From NCBI GenBank assembly GCA_965202745.1, contig CBDBCB010000017.1, positions 62,001 to 126,000 of the forward strand: a DNA stretch of 64,000 nt. The letters run 5' to 3'. This DNA is from JACKII01 sp965202745. GTDB taxonomy: Bacteria; Pseudomonadota; Alphaproteobacteria; Bin95. A model generated the notes under the pieces. It was not told the DNA's origin and made no database searches. It saw only the letters and a list, made by a program, of their open reading frames with translations. Shown here in pieces: positions 23,280 through 32,819 of this stretch (position 1 is its first letter; each line of letters begins with the position of its first letter). The position numbers were made by a program, and so were the translations under genes.

Positions 23280-24721
23280 GTGCCACTGTATTGGTTGCCG
23301 ACGACGACCGCGCCATCCGTACCGTTTTAACCCAGGCGCTGGGGCGTGCGGGTTATGATGTGAAAGCTACCGGCCATGCGGCGGCGCTCTGGCGCTGGGT
23401 AGATGATGGAGCCGGTGACGTGGTGATTACGGATGTCGTCATGCCGGATGAAAACGGCTTGGACCTCGTCCCTCGCATCAAAAAACGGCGGCCGGAATTG
23501 CGGGTCATTGTGATGAGCGCGCAATCAACCCTGCTGACGGCGGTAAAGGCGACAGAGCGGGGTGCGTTCGACTATCTGCCGAAGCCCTTCGATCTGCGGG
23601 AGCTTATCCGGACGGTGGAACGGGCGCTGATCCACCCGACTGCACCGCCGGTCGAGGGGGAAGATTCCAGGGATCAGCTGCCCCTGATCGGCCGTTCACC
23701 GGCCATGCAGGAAATCTACCGTATCCTGGCCCGCCTGATGAGCACCGACCTGACGGTGATGATCCATGGCGAAAGCGGTACTGGCAAGGAACTGGTTAGC
23801 CGCGCCCTGCACGACTACGGCCAGCGGCGGCATGGTCCGTTTGTGGCTGTGAACATGGCGGCGCTGCCGCGGGAGCTGATCGAGAGCGAGCTGTTCGGCC
23901 ACGAGAAAGGCGCCTTTACCGGCGCCATCCAGCGCACAGCAGGTAAGTTCGAGCAGGCTGCTGGCGGTACGCTGTTCCTGGATGAGATCGGCGACATGCC
24001 GCTGGAGGCCCAGACTCGCCTGCTGCGTGTGCTGCAGGAAGGCGAGTTTACCACGGTTGGCGGACGTGCGCCGATACGGGCAGACGTGCGGATCGTGGCG
24101 GCAACCCACCGGGATTTGCGACAACTGATCCGCCTCGGCCAATTCCGTGAGGACCTTTACTACCGCCTGAACGTGGTGCCGATCCGCTTGCCGCCGTTAC
24201 GGGAGCGCTCGGAGGATATTCCGGACCTCGTACACCACTTCCTGTCGCGCGTGGCAGAGGAAGGCCTACCGCACAAAAGGATCGAGCCTGCGGCTGTTGC
24301 CCGACTGCGCCAGCATCGTTGGCCGGGCAACGTGCGCGAACTGGAAAACCTGGCCCGCCGGCTGGTCGCGCTTTATGCAGACGACGTCATCCGGCTGGAA
24401 GCAGTCGAACTTGAGCTGGCCGAACTCTCTGCAGCGCCTGAAGCCGAATCCGACATGGCGGCGCCCAATCCCGACGAAGGGCTGGAAGGCGCGGTCGAGC
24501 GTATCTTGAAGAAATACTACGAAGCTTATGAAGGCGTTCTGCCGCCCGCCGGCCTGCACGAACGGGTGCTGCGGGAGATAGAAGCTCCCCTTATCCGCCT
24601 CACGCTCAGCGCCACGCGCGGCAATCAAATTCAGGCATCGAAGGTATTGGGCTTGAACCGCAACACACTCCGGAAGAAAATCCGCGAACTTGGCATTCCC
24701 GTAGTCCGTGGCCTGAGCTGA
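23276..24721 (+). CDS. ntrC: Nitrogen-regulation response regulator NtrC
   Basis: NtrC is a sigma-54 activator. Its 481 residues hold a receiver domain (ADDDRAIR, phospho-acceptor D in VVITDVVMPDENG, K in YLPKPF), an AAA+ domain with Walker A GESGTGKE and the sigma-54-contacting GAFTGA near residue 220, and a C-terminal Fis-type helix-turn-helix (ATRGNQIQASKVLGLNRNTL). All parts are intact. A sigma-54 gene would be needed elsewhere. It is translationally coupled to ntrB. Confidence 0.96.
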   Translation: MSATVLVADDDRAIRTVLTQALGRAGYDVKATGHAAALWRWVDDGAGDVVITDVVMPDENGLDLVPRIKKRRPELRVIVMSAQSTLLTAVKATERGAFDYLPKPFDLRELIRTVERALIHPTAPPVEGEDSRDQLPLIGRSPAMQEIYRILARLMSTDLTVMIHGESGTGKELVSRALHDYGQRRHGPFVAVNMAALPRELIESELFGHEKGAFTGAIQRTAGKFEQAAGGTLFLDEIGDMPLEAQTRLLRVLQEGEFTTVGGRAPIRADVRIVAATHRDLRQLIRLGQFREDLYYRLNVVPIRLPPLRERSEDIPDLVHHFLSRVAEEGLPHKRIEPAAVARLRQHRWPGNVRELENLARRLVALYADDVIRLEAVELELAELSAAPEAESDMAAPNPDEGLEGAVERILKKYYEAYEGVLPPAGLHERVLREIEAPLIRLTLSATRGNQIQASKVLGLNRNTLRKKIRELGIPVVRGLS

Positions 24722-24757
24722 CCTGCTCCGAGCGCTGCGATTTAGGCGGCGTTCACA

Positions 24758-25636
24758 ATGAAAGGTTATGCGGCAGCCGTCGGCTGCTCTATCGGGCTGG
24801 GACTCGCCGTGGCTGTCGCTCGGTTTGCCTTTGAGGGTGGCACCAATGGAGTCTCGGTTGCAGTATTGCGTGCTTGGCTGTTGGTCGGCTTTGTGGGTCT
24901 TTATTGCCTGATGAGTGGCCGGGAGCTTCGGCTGCCCTGGCGGCAATGGCGGTATTGCCTCTGGTTGGGCCTGCTGATGTCGATGATGTTTTACGGCAAT
25001 ATTGCAGCGGTACAATTCATCCCTATCGGGCTCGCAGCGCTGCTGTTCTTCGCCTATCCGACGATAGTTGCCGTCGGTAATGCGTTGGTGGAGCGGCGCT
25101 TGCCAAATGGCCTGCGTATGATGGCGTTGCTGACCGCCTTTGCCGGCCTGGCGCTGATGCTGGGCGTCAGTATAGCGAACGCCCACCCCATCGGCATTCT
25201 GCTAAGCCTCTCGGCCGGATTGGCGACCGCAATCAACGTGATCGGCAGCGCCCGCCTGCTGCTGCGCGGCGACCGCTGGGTCATGTTCTGGCATATGGCA
25301 TTCATCGCAGCGTTGACTCTGCTGGCAATCGGCTTGGTGCGCGACGCTTTGGTCTTGCCGCTCACCCCGGGCGGCTGGGGCGGCTGGGGCGGCATGTTGG
25401 GCGTTGCGGTTCTGCAGGCTGGCTGCATACCGCTTTTCTATGTGGCACTGAGGGCAGTTGGGCCAGAAAAAATCTCTATTTTCAACAATTTGCAACCAGT
25501 GGTCAGTATTTTGGCTGCCTATCTGATATTTGCCGAACTGTTGTCCCCGGCGCAGTTCGCCGGTGCCGGGCTGGTGCTGGGGGGCATCGCTCTGATGCAA
25601 TGGTTCGATCTGCGCGGGCGGAAAAGGATTGTGTGA
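24758..25636 (+). CDS. EamA/DMT-family transporter
   Basis: This is a third EamA-type membrane transporter, 292 residues with about ten helices. The first repeat ends AAVQFIPIGLAALLFFAYPT and the second contains YVALRAVGPEKISIFNNLQP, which are characteristic. The loop near residue 205 has a short GGWGGWGGM repeat. The substrate cannot be assigned. It follows ntrC by 36 bp on the same strand and might be co-transcribed, but a nitrogen-linked role would be speculation. Confidence 0.88.
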   Translation: MKGYAAAVGCSIGLGLAVAVARFAFEGGTNGVSVAVLRAWLLVGFVGLYCLMSGRELRLPWRQWRYCLWLGLLMSMMFYGNIAAVQFIPIGLAALLFFAYPTIVAVGNALVERRLPNGLRMMALLTAFAGLALMLGVSIANAHPIGILLSLSAGLATAINVIGSARLLLRGDRWVMFWHMAFIAALTLLAIGLVRDALVLPLTPGGWGGWGGMLGVAVLQAGCIPLFYVALRAVGPEKISIFNNLQPVVSILAAYLIFAELLSPAQFAGAGLVLGGIALMQWFDLRGRKRIV

Positions 25637-25729
25637 GGCGAAGCGGTCTGGTTGGCGTGCGATTGATGCTTGTGTAAGGAATGGATTGCCCGCAAGGGGC
25701 GTCTAATCCCGCATCTGAGAGGAAACTGG

Positions 25730-26161
25730 ATGTCTGTCGTTCCGGCCGACTTTCCGGCGGCGTATCGGGTCAGTGACCCGGTCGATCCGTTCGAGACCGC
25801 CACTGGCAATTTCTATGAGCCGCTAGATGCGGGCGATGATCCGCGCGTCGTGCTGTTGGTGGAAGAAAAGCACTGCAACAGCAGCGGTGTTACCCATGGC
25901 GGCCTGCTGATGACCATGGCCGATTTGACGCTCTGTATGATGGCGCGGCGCGGGTTGGAGAATGAGCGCGCGATTACTGTATCCCTAGACTCGCAGTTCC
26001 TCAGCGCGGGTTTGATTGGAGATTTCTTGGTCGCGCGGGCAGAGGTGACGCGGCAAGGTGGCTCACTGGTTTTTGTGCGCGGGGAAATTAAATCCGGAGA
26101 TTGCGTGCTTTTGACGGCCAGTGCGGTTACAAAGCGGGTGAAACGGAATCGGGACGCCTGA
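25730..26161 (+). CDS. PaaI-type hotdog thioesterase
   Basis: The predicted acyl-CoA thioesterase has 143 residues with a single hotdog domain. The family block is CNSSGVTHGGLLMTMADLTL, where the HGG and following acidic residue form the active site, followed by ITVSLDSQFLSAG. The ATG at 25730 has AGAGG eight bases upstream. An upstream in-frame start at 25670 would add an unsupported 20 residues. The substrate is unknown. It is separated by three bases from the small exported protein that follows. Confidence 0.82.
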   Translation: MSVVPADFPAAYRVSDPVDPFETATGNFYEPLDAGDDPRVVLLVEEKHCNSSGVTHGGLLMTMADLTLCMMARRGLENERAITVSLDSQFLSAGLIGDFLVARAEVTRQGGSLVFVRGEIKSGDCVLLTASAVTKRVKRNRDA

Positions 26162-26164
26162 AGC

Positions 26165-26593
26165 ATGAATTGGCGGGTCTGTTCAACTGTGCTTGCTGCC
26201 AGCGTGGCTGTCGCCGCCCTTTGGGGTGGTTGGCAAGCACGGGCGGGTGGGCTGGACCAACCCGAAATTACTGACTACCGCGTCTGGTTGTCGACCCGTT
26301 GCTACAAGCCACGGCCGCCATCCGTGCAGATCGTCGACCCGCTGACTTTCAATCTGTCGGTCGAAGGCTTCAACCAATACCTGGCGCACATGCGGCGCTA
26401 CCTTGAATGCGCGGAGCAGGAGGCGAACGAGGATTTTGCCAGCCTGAAGCGCGTGTTGGAGCAAGGCTTGGCCCGCGCAAGAGGCGAAGCCCTGCAAGAA
26501 TTACAGGATGCCCGCAAAGAGATTGACCAGTACCGCAGCCTTTATGCGCCATCACCCCAAAGCGCCGAAGTGCCCCGGTCCGACCCCCAATAG
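26165..26593 (+). CDS. Hypothetical exported protein
   Basis: I do not recognise the family. The 142-residue product starts with a convincing signal peptide (VCSTVLAASVAVAALWGGWQ with an ARA-G cleavage site near residue 27). The mature part has two cysteines (STRCYKP and YLECAEQ) that could form a disulfide, and a charged, helix-rich second half (EDFASLKRVLEQGLARARGE) that may form a short coiled coil. It lies directly between the thioesterase and rimO on the same strand. A periplasmic location is inferred. Confidence 0.6.
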   Translation: MNWRVCSTVLAASVAVAALWGGWQARAGGLDQPEITDYRVWLSTRCYKPRPPSVQIVDPLTFNLSVEGFNQYLAHMRRYLECAEQEANEDFASLKRVLEQGLARARGEALQELQDARKEIDQYRSLYAPSPQSAEVPRSDPQ

Positions 26594-26608
26594 GCCCAGA
26601 AACACCAT

Positions 26609-27942
26609 ATGACTCTTGAATTCTCACCAAATGCCAGCCCAAAGGTCGGCATTGTCAGCCTCGGCTGCCCGAAAGCTCTCGTCGATTCAGAGCGTATCCT
26701 GACTCGCTTGCGGGTGGAGGGCTATGCGGTGGCGGGCGACTATGCCGGGGCAGATGTGGTGCTGGTTAACACCTGCGGCTTCCTGGGCAGTGCCAAGGCC
26801 GAAAGCCTGGAAGCCATCGGTGAGGCAATGCAGGAAAATGGCCGGGTCGTCGTGACGGGATGCCTGGGCAAGGACGCGGACTTGATTCGTTCTCACTATC
26901 CGGATGTGCTGGCGATCACTGGGCCGCACCAATATGAACAGGTGATGGAAGCGGTGCATGAGGCGGTGCCGCCCGCTCACGATCCGTTCCAGGATCTGGT
27001 GCCGGACGCCGGGCTGCGTCTGACGCCCCGCCACTATGCCTATCTGAAGATCTCGGAGGGCTGCAATAACCGCTGTTCCTTCTGCATCATCCCGCAGATT
27101 CGCGGTGATCTCGCCAGTCATCCGCTGGCCCAGGTGATGTTTGAGGCGGAAGCGCTTGTGCGCTCCGGTGTGAAGGAGCTGCTGGTCATCAGCCAAGACA
27201 CCAGCGCTTATGGCCTCGACCTGAAATACGCCGCCAGCAACTGGAAGGGTCGGGAATATCAGACCCGCTTCCAGGATCTGGCGGAGGCATTGGGCTCGCT
27301 GGGTGTTTGGGTGCGGATGCATTATGTTTATCCCTATCCGCATGCGGACCAGGTGCTGCCGCTGATGGCGGAAGGCAAGATTTTGCCGTACCTGGATATC
27401 CCTTTTCAGCATGCGAGCCCCAATGTGCTGAAGGCCATGCGCCGTCCCGCCAACCAGGCAAAGGTGCTGGACCGGCTGGCGGCTTGGCGCAAATAAGTGC
27501 CTGATCTGACCATCCGCTCCACCTTTATTGTTGGCTTCCCGGGCGAAACAAACGAGGACTTTGCTATCTGCTCGATTGGCTGGAGGAAGCACAGATCGAT
27601 CGGCTGGGCTGCTTTAAGTATGAGCCGGTGGGCGGTCCGCCCTCAAACGCGCTGCCTGGCGCAGTGCCGGAAGAGGAAAAGCAGGAACGCTTTGAAGCGG
27701 TGATGGAGCTTCAGTAGGAAATCAGCGCTAAGAAGCAGCTCGCCAAGATCGGGCGCGAAATCGATGTGATCGTTGACGAAGTGGACGAGGACGAATCCAT
27801 TGGCCGTTCATCCGCCGATGCCCCTGATATTGACGGCCTCGTCTACCTGGATGGCGAGAACGAGTTGACGGTTGGCGATATCGTTCGCGTCAAAGTCACC
27901 GACGCCGACGCCTATGACCTCTGGGGGGAGGTGGTGGACTGA
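26609..27942 (+). pseudogene. rimO: rimO (ribosomal protein S12 methylthiotransferase) gene, broken
   Basis: RimO is a radical-SAM enzyme that adds a methylthio group to Asp of ribosomal protein uS12. Cluster ligands of the N-terminal domain (SLGCPKA, NTCGF, TGCLG) and the radical-SAM CNNRCSFC motif are intact. The frame then meets TAA at 27494-27496, shifts by one base near 27565, and meets TAG at 27715-27717 (in MELQ|EISAKK) before the TRAM domain ends at 27942. Three independent lesions mean the gene is dead unless stops are suppressed. RimO is dispensable in several bacteria. Confidence 0.92.
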
Positions 27943-28175
27943 GCTGGGTTCGCTTGACGAAATAGTGCTTGCGCTACCATATCGATCCTCATGAAAGTCA
28001 TGCGATTGGTAGTCTTCGATGCGCCTAGCAGAACCAAGCGGAAGATATTGCCGCTACGTTTTGCATCTGGCGTTTTGAATCGAGTAGCATTAGAGATCGT
28101 ATCGATGGCCGGAGTGCGGTCGAATTCTACCACTAGTCCGGTCGCGGTAGGCGCCCCAGCGGCGGTGAAAAGCTT
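27943..28175. other. Gap between rimO remnant and secG, no gene recognised
   Basis: These 233 bp show no recognisable gene on either strand and no clear terminator. Short open frames exist, but none has family resemblance or a convincing ribosome-binding site. In many alphaproteobacteria tpiA precedes secG; no tpiA trace is visible here. The stretch presumably contains the secG promoter. Confidence 0.5.
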
Positions 28176-28475
28176 ATGATCCAAATCGTCCTTGTCATTC
28201 ATCTATTGATTGCGCTCGGCCTTGTCGGCGCGGTGCTTCTGCAACGCAGCGAAGGCGGGGGCCTTGGCATGGGCGGTGGCGGTGGCGGCGGATTCATGTC
28301 CGGCCGCGGGGCCGCGAATCTGTTGACCCGCACCACGGCAATCCTGGCGGCCTGTTTCTTTGCCACCAGTCTGATCTTGGCAATTTTGGCCAGTGGCTCT
28401 CGTCAGGGCGGATCGATCATGGATGCGCCGACACCGGTCGTCCCGGCCGGCCCGCAAGTGCCCGCCTCGCAATGA
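28176..28475 (+). CDS. secG: Preprotein translocase subunit SecG
   Basis: SecG is the accessory third subunit of the SecYEG translocon. The 99-residue protein has two membrane helices (about residues 2-22 and 50-72) separated by the conserved LLQRSEGGGLGMGGG loop, followed by SGRGAANLLTRTT. The glycine-rich linker is typical. The stop codon overlaps the start of pyrG by four bases, the usual secG-pyrG coupling. Confidence 0.95.
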   Translation: MIQIVLVIHLLIALGLVGAVLLQRSEGGGLGMGGGGGGGFMSGRGAANLLTRTTAILAACFFATSLILAILASGSRQGGSIMDAPTPVVPAGPQVPASQ

Positions 28476-30124
28476 CGGACGAGCCCGAAAAGGCCGGTCC
28501 TCACTTCATTTTCATCACAGGCGGAGTCGCCTCTTCGCTTGGCAAGGGGCTGGCTTCGGCTGCGCTGGCAGCACTGCTGCAATCGCGCGGATTTTCGGTG
28601 CGGATCAGAAAGTTCGATCCCTACCTGAACGTCGACCCTGGCACTATGAGCCCCTACCAGCACGGCGAAGTCTATGTGACCGACGATGGTGCAGAGACTG
28701 ATCTAGATTTGGGTCATTACGAGCGCTACACGGAAATCTCCTCGCGCCGTAGCGACAGTGTTTCGACCGGACAGATCTATTCCGAAGTGATCCGCCGCGA
28801 GCGCGCCGGGGAATATCTGGGCGCGACCGTACAGGTAATCCCGCACGTTACCGACATGATCAAGGAAATGATGGCCCGCGATCTGGATGGCGAGGATTTT
28901 GTCTTTGTCGAGATCGGCGGCACGGTTGGTGATATTGAAGGCCTGCCGTTCCTGGAGGCCATCCGGCAAATGCGGCTGGACTTAGGCATTGCCCGGACCA
29001 TGTTCGTGCACCTGACGCTGGTGCCCTATATCCCATCGGCGGGTGAACTGAAAACCAAGCCTAGCCAGCACTCGGTGCGCGAACTGCAAAACTTGGGCAT
29101 CCAGCCGGACATCCTGTTGGCGCGCTGCGACCGGGAAATTCCGGCAGACGCCAAGCGCAAGATGGCGCTGTTCTGCAATATCCAAGAGCCGCGGGTGATC
29201 CCGGCGCTGGATGTGGATACGATCTACCGGACGCCGATCAGTTATCACAAAGCCGGCTTTGACGATCAGGTTCTGGTGTATTTCGGCATGACCGCGCCGC
29301 CGCCAATTCTCGACGAATGGGTGGAAATCGTCGACCGCGTTACCACGCCTGAAGGTGAGGTCCGCATCGCCGTGGTGGGCAAATACACCAACCTGCTGGA
29401 TGCTTATAAGTCATTGATTGAGGCGCTAAATCACGGCGGCATTGCCAACCGCGTGAAGGTGCAGTTGGAGTGGGTTGAGTCTGAATCCGTCGAAGACGGT
29501 TCCGCCGCGGAAACCTTGGCCGGCGTGGCCGGTATTCTTGTGCCGGGTGGCTTTGGCGAACGCGGCAGCGAAGGCAAGATCGCCGCTATCAATTATGCCC
29601 GTGAGCACAACGTGCCGTTCTTCGGCATTTGCTTCGGTATGCAGATGGCGGTCGTTGAGGCTTCACGCAACTTGCTGGGCCTCAAAGGCGCGAATTCCAG
29701 TGAGTTCGGGCCATGCGACGATGCAGTCGTTGGGCTGCTGACTGAATGGGTGGTTGGCAATCAGGTGGAACAACGCAACGCCGATGGCGATTTGGGTGGC
29801 ACCATGCGGCTTGGTTCGTTCGACGCGGCCCTGACAAAAGGCAGCCTTATATCCAGCATCTATGGCGACGCGACGGAGATCAAAGAGCGCCACCGGCACC
29901 GCTATGAGGTCAATATCGGTTATCGTGACCGCCTGGAAGCGGCTGGCCTGGTGTTTTCGGGCCTTTCACCTGACGGGCAATTGCCGGAGATTATGGAACT
30001 GCCGGGCCATAGCTGGTTTGTGGGCGTCCAATTTCACCCGGAACTCAAGTCCCACCCGCGGGCACCGCATCCGCTGTTCACCTCATTTGTCGCCGCTGCG
30101 GTCAAGCAATCCCGTTTGGTCTAG
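28472..30124 (+). CDS. pyrG: CTP synthase
   Basis: PyrG aminates UTP to CTP using glutamine. The 550 residues comprise the N-terminal synthetase domain (FIFITGGVASSLGKGLASAA, then NVDPGTMSPYQHGEVYVTDDGAE) and a C-terminal class I glutamine amidotransferase domain from about residue 290. That domain has the nucleophile loop FFGICFGMQMAVVE and the catalytic HPE in GVQFHPELKSHP. It is intact and of normal length. It is the second gene of a secG-pyrG-kdsA-eno run. Confidence 0.98.
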   Translation: MTDEPEKAGPHFIFITGGVASSLGKGLASAALAALLQSRGFSVRIRKFDPYLNVDPGTMSPYQHGEVYVTDDGAETDLDLGHYERYTEISSRRSDSVSTGQIYSEVIRRERAGEYLGATVQVIPHVTDMIKEMMARDLDGEDFVFVEIGGTVGDIEGLPFLEAIRQMRLDLGIARTMFVHLTLVPYIPSAGELKTKPSQHSVRELQNLGIQPDILLARCDREIPADAKRKMALFCNIQEPRVIPALDVDTIYRTPISYHKAGFDDQVLVYFGMTAPPPILDEWVEIVDRVTTPEGEVRIAVVGKYTNLLDAYKSLIEALNHGGIANRVKVQLEWVESESVEDGSAAETLAGVAGILVPGGFGERGSEGKIAAINYAREHNVPFFGICFGMQMAVVEASRNLLGLKGANSSEFGPCDDAVVGLLTEWVVGNQVEQRNADGDLGGTMRLGSFDAALTKGSLISSIYGDATEIKERHRHRYEVNIGYRDRLEAAGLVFSGLSPDGQLPEIMELPGHSWFVGVQFHPELKSHPRAPHPLFTSFVAAAVKQSRLV

Positions 30125-30142
30125 TGGCGTTAAGGATTGGCT

Positions 30143-30988
30143 ATGTCTCAGTCGAACGCTCAAGTTTCCGCCGGCAATGTCACGTTCAGCCAAAGCGCGC
30201 CGCTGGCATTGATCGCCGGGCCCTGTGCCATGGAGAGCCGCCAGTATGCGTTGGAGATGGCGGAAGCATTGGTGGAAATTACCACGCGGTTGGGTATCGG
30301 CTTTGTCTACAAATCCAGCTTTGACAAGGCCAACCGCACCAGTCTGGGCAGCGCCCGGGGCATTGGTTTGGCCGACGCCTTGCCGATCTTTGCCGAAGTA
30401 AAAGGGAAATTCGGCTGCCCGGTGCTGACCGACGTGCATGAAAACAGCCACTGTGCCGTGGCGGCGGAAGTGGTCGACATCCTGCAGATTCCGGCCTTTC
30501 TTTGCCGTCAGACCGACCTGCTGGTTGCAGCCGCAGCTTCCGGTGCAGTGGTCAATGTTAAGAAGGGCCAGTTCCTGGCTCCCTGGGACATGGCCAATGT
30601 GGTCGACAAGGTTACCGGCACCGGCAACGCTAACGTCCTGGTAACCGAGCGGGGGGTAAGCTTTGGCTACAACACGCTGGTCAGCGACATGCGGGGCCTG
30701 CCGGTATTGGCCAAGACCGGCGCGCCGGTAGTGTTCGACGCGACCCATTCGATCCAGCAACCCGGCGGTCTCGGCGGCAAATCCGGCGGTCAGCGCGAGT
30801 TCGTGCCGGTGTTGGCGCGTGCGGCGGCCGCGGTCGGTATCGCCGGGCTGTTCGTGGAAACCCACCAGGATCCGGACTCGGCGCCCAGCGATGGGCCGAA
30901 TATGGTGCCCTTGGCCGCATTGGAAGAGATGCTGAAGCCGATATTAGAACTGGACCGCATCGCTAAAGCTAATCCTATCACGCTCTGA
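30143..30988 (+). CDS. kdsA: 3-deoxy-8-phosphooctulonate synthase
   Basis: KdsA condenses arabinose 5-phosphate with phosphoenolpyruvate to make KDO-8-phosphate for lipopolysaccharide. The protein has 281 residues. Typical blocks are LIAGPCAMESRQYALEMAE, YKSSFDKANRTSLGSARG, VLTDVHENSHC, the metal/substrate region QIPAFLCRQTDLLVAA, and DATHSIQQPGGLGGKSGGQR. The ATG at 30143 follows TAAGGA. Its presence indicates a Gram-negative outer membrane with KDO. Confidence 0.97.
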   Translation: MSQSNAQVSAGNVTFSQSAPLALIAGPCAMESRQYALEMAEALVEITTRLGIGFVYKSSFDKANRTSLGSARGIGLADALPIFAEVKGKFGCPVLTDVHENSHCAVAAEVVDILQIPAFLCRQTDLLVAAAASGAVVNVKKGQFLAPWDMANVVDKVTGTGNANVLVTERGVSFGYNTLVSDMRGLPVLAKTGAPVVFDATHSIQQPGGLGGKSGGQREFVPVLARAAAAVGIAGLFVETHQDPDSAPSDGPNMVPLAALEEMLKPILELDRIAKANPITL

Positions 30989-31002
30989 GAGGGCAGGCCG
31001 AA

Positions 31003-32286
31003 ATGACCGCAATCGTTGATATTCACGCACGCGAAATCCTGGATTCCCGCGGCAACCCTACCGTCGAGGTTGAGGTTGAATTGGAAGACGGCTCGAAGGG
31101 CCGTGCTGCCGTACCGTCCGGCGCATCCACCGGTGCCTATGAGGCAGTGGAAAAGCGGGACGGTGACGCGCGCTATGGCGGCAAAGGCGTGCGGGATGCC
31201 GTCAATGCGGTGAACGGCGAAATATTTGACTCACTCTCCGGCCTGGATGCGGAAGAGCAGGTCTATATCGACCGGGCCATGATCGAACTGGACGGCACGC
31301 CGAACAAAGCTCAGCTGGGAGCCAATGCCATTCTGGGCGTCAGCCTTGCCAACGCGCGAGCCTCTGCTGTGTCGTTGAGTCTGCCCCTCTACCGTTATGT
31401 GGGCGGCGTATTTGCCAACACCCTGCCGACGCCGATGATGAACATCGTCAACGGTGGCGTGCATGCCGACAATCCCGTCGACATCCAGGAATTCATGATT
31501 ATGCCGGTGGGGGCCGCGACCTTCTCTGATGGTCTGCGCTGCGGTGCGGAAATCTTTCAGGCGCTGAAAGGCAAGCTAAAGGCAGCCGGGCACAACACCA
31601 ATGTCGGCGATGAAGGCGGCTTTGCGCCGAACCTCTCCAGCACGAAAGAAGCCCTCGACTTCATCATGCAGACCATAGAGGCGGCAGGCTACAAGCCCGG
31701 CGGCGATGTGATGCTGGCGTTGGATGCGGCGGCGACCGAGTTCTACATCGACGGCAAGTACGACCTGGCCGGCGAGGGAAAGAAGCTGGATGGTGTTGGC
31801 ATGGCTGCCTATCTAGCTGACCTTGTGGATAATTACCCCATTGTCTCCATCGAAGACGGCATGTCTGAAGATGACTGGGACGGTTGGAAAGCTCTGACGG
31901 ATGCAGTCGGTGACCGCTGCCAGTTGGTTGGCGATGACCTGTTTGTCACCAATCCGGCCCGCCTGAAAGAAGGCATCGAGCGTGGCGTCGCCAATTCGAT
32001 TCTGGTGAAGGTTAACCAGATCGGCACACTGACCGAGACCTTGGAAGCCGTTCAAATGGCGCATCGGGCTGGCTACACGGCTGTGATGAGCCATCGCTCT
32101 GGCGAGACCGAAGACACGACTATTGCCGACCTTGCCGTCGCCACCAATTGCGGCCAGATCAAGACCGGCTCGCTGGCGCGGTCCGACCGGCTGGCAAAGT
32201 ATAACCAATTGCTTCGAATCGAAGAGCAGCTGCACGATGCTGCCCGCTATGAGGGAAGCGGTTTCCTTCGCAAGGCATTGGCATAG
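31003..32286 (+). CDS. eno: Enolase
   Basis: Enolase interconverts 2-phosphoglycerate and phosphoenolpyruvate. The 427-residue product begins MTAIVDIHAREILDSRGNPT and shows GASTGAYEAVEKRD, HNTNVGDEGGFAPNL, the metal ligand regions LALDAAATEF and SIEDGMSEDDW, and the signature ILVKVNQIGTLTET with SHRSGETED. It is intact. It follows kdsA by 14 bp and is followed by ftsB, a conserved alphaproteobacterial order. Confidence 0.99.
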   Translation: MTAIVDIHAREILDSRGNPTVEVEVELEDGSKGRAAVPSGASTGAYEAVEKRDGDARYGGKGVRDAVNAVNGEIFDSLSGLDAEEQVYIDRAMIELDGTPNKAQLGANAILGVSLANARASAVSLSLPLYRYVGGVFANTLPTPMMNIVNGGVHADNPVDIQEFMIMPVGAATFSDGLRCGAEIFQALKGKLKAAGHNTNVGDEGGFAPNLSSTKEALDFIMQTIEAAGYKPGGDVMLALDAAATEFYIDGKYDLAGEGKKLDGVGMAAYLADLVDNYPIVSIEDGMSEDDWDGWKALTDAVGDRCQLVGDDLFVTNPARLKEGIERGVANSILVKVNQIGTLTETLEAVQMAHRAGYTAVMSHRSGETEDTTIADLAVATNCGQIKTGSLARSDRLAKYNQLLRIEEQLHDAARYEGSGFLRKALA

Positions 32287-32331
32287 CTACGTTTGGTGGC
32301 GCTTGCTTGACCGGCAGCGCTTCGGCATGGC

Positions 32332-32739
32332 ATGGGAACAGACATGGTGACAGATTGGCTCTACCACCTTGCTGCTCCCTTGCGCGCCGCCCGCCGCGCC
32401 GCGATTCCGTTCGGCCTGTTGATCGTTTTTGGCTATCTGGTGCTGAACGGCATCTATTCTGAGCGAGGCTACTTCAACATGCAGAGCAAACAGGAAACGG
32501 TGCGTCAGGCCGAAATTGAACTTTCCATCCTGCGCGAAGAACGTCAGATCTTGGAACAGCGGGTGAATTTGCTGAAGGGCGGCGCGATTGGCCGGGACTT
32601 GCTCGAAGAAGAAGCCCGCCGTGTACTGAATGTTGCCCATCAGGACGAAGTCGTGGTGCGCATGCCGCCGACGGCCAATGCCTTGTATGGTGATGATCCG
32701 GTCATCAAAAAGCCGAATGTTTTAGATCGCGAAAATTAG
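32332..32739 (+). CDS. ftsB: FtsB/DivIC-family septum formation initiator
   Basis: This family joins FtsL and FtsQ in the divisome. The 135-residue protein has one membrane helix (about residues 24-44, IPFGLLIVFGYLVLNGIY) and then a coiled coil (residues about 50-85, ETVRQAEIELSILREERQIL) typical of FtsB. The family block LEEEARRVLNVAHQDEVVV follows. The ATG at 32344 is an equally good start and would remove four residues. Its location between eno and pdhA is the standard alphaproteobacterial context. Confidence 0.88.
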   Translation: MGTDMVTDWLYHLAAPLRAARRAAIPFGLLIVFGYLVLNGIYSERGYFNMQSKQETVRQAEIELSILREERQILEQRVNLLKGGAIGRDLLEEEARRVLNVAHQDEVVVRMPPTANALYGDDPVIKKPNVLDREN

Positions 32740-32819
32740 ATCCAAGCTTCAGTGATTTGCTGGACAAGCGGGCCTTGCTATGCTGCAAGCACGGCTTACC
32801 CTTGCTAGGGAGAGAAACC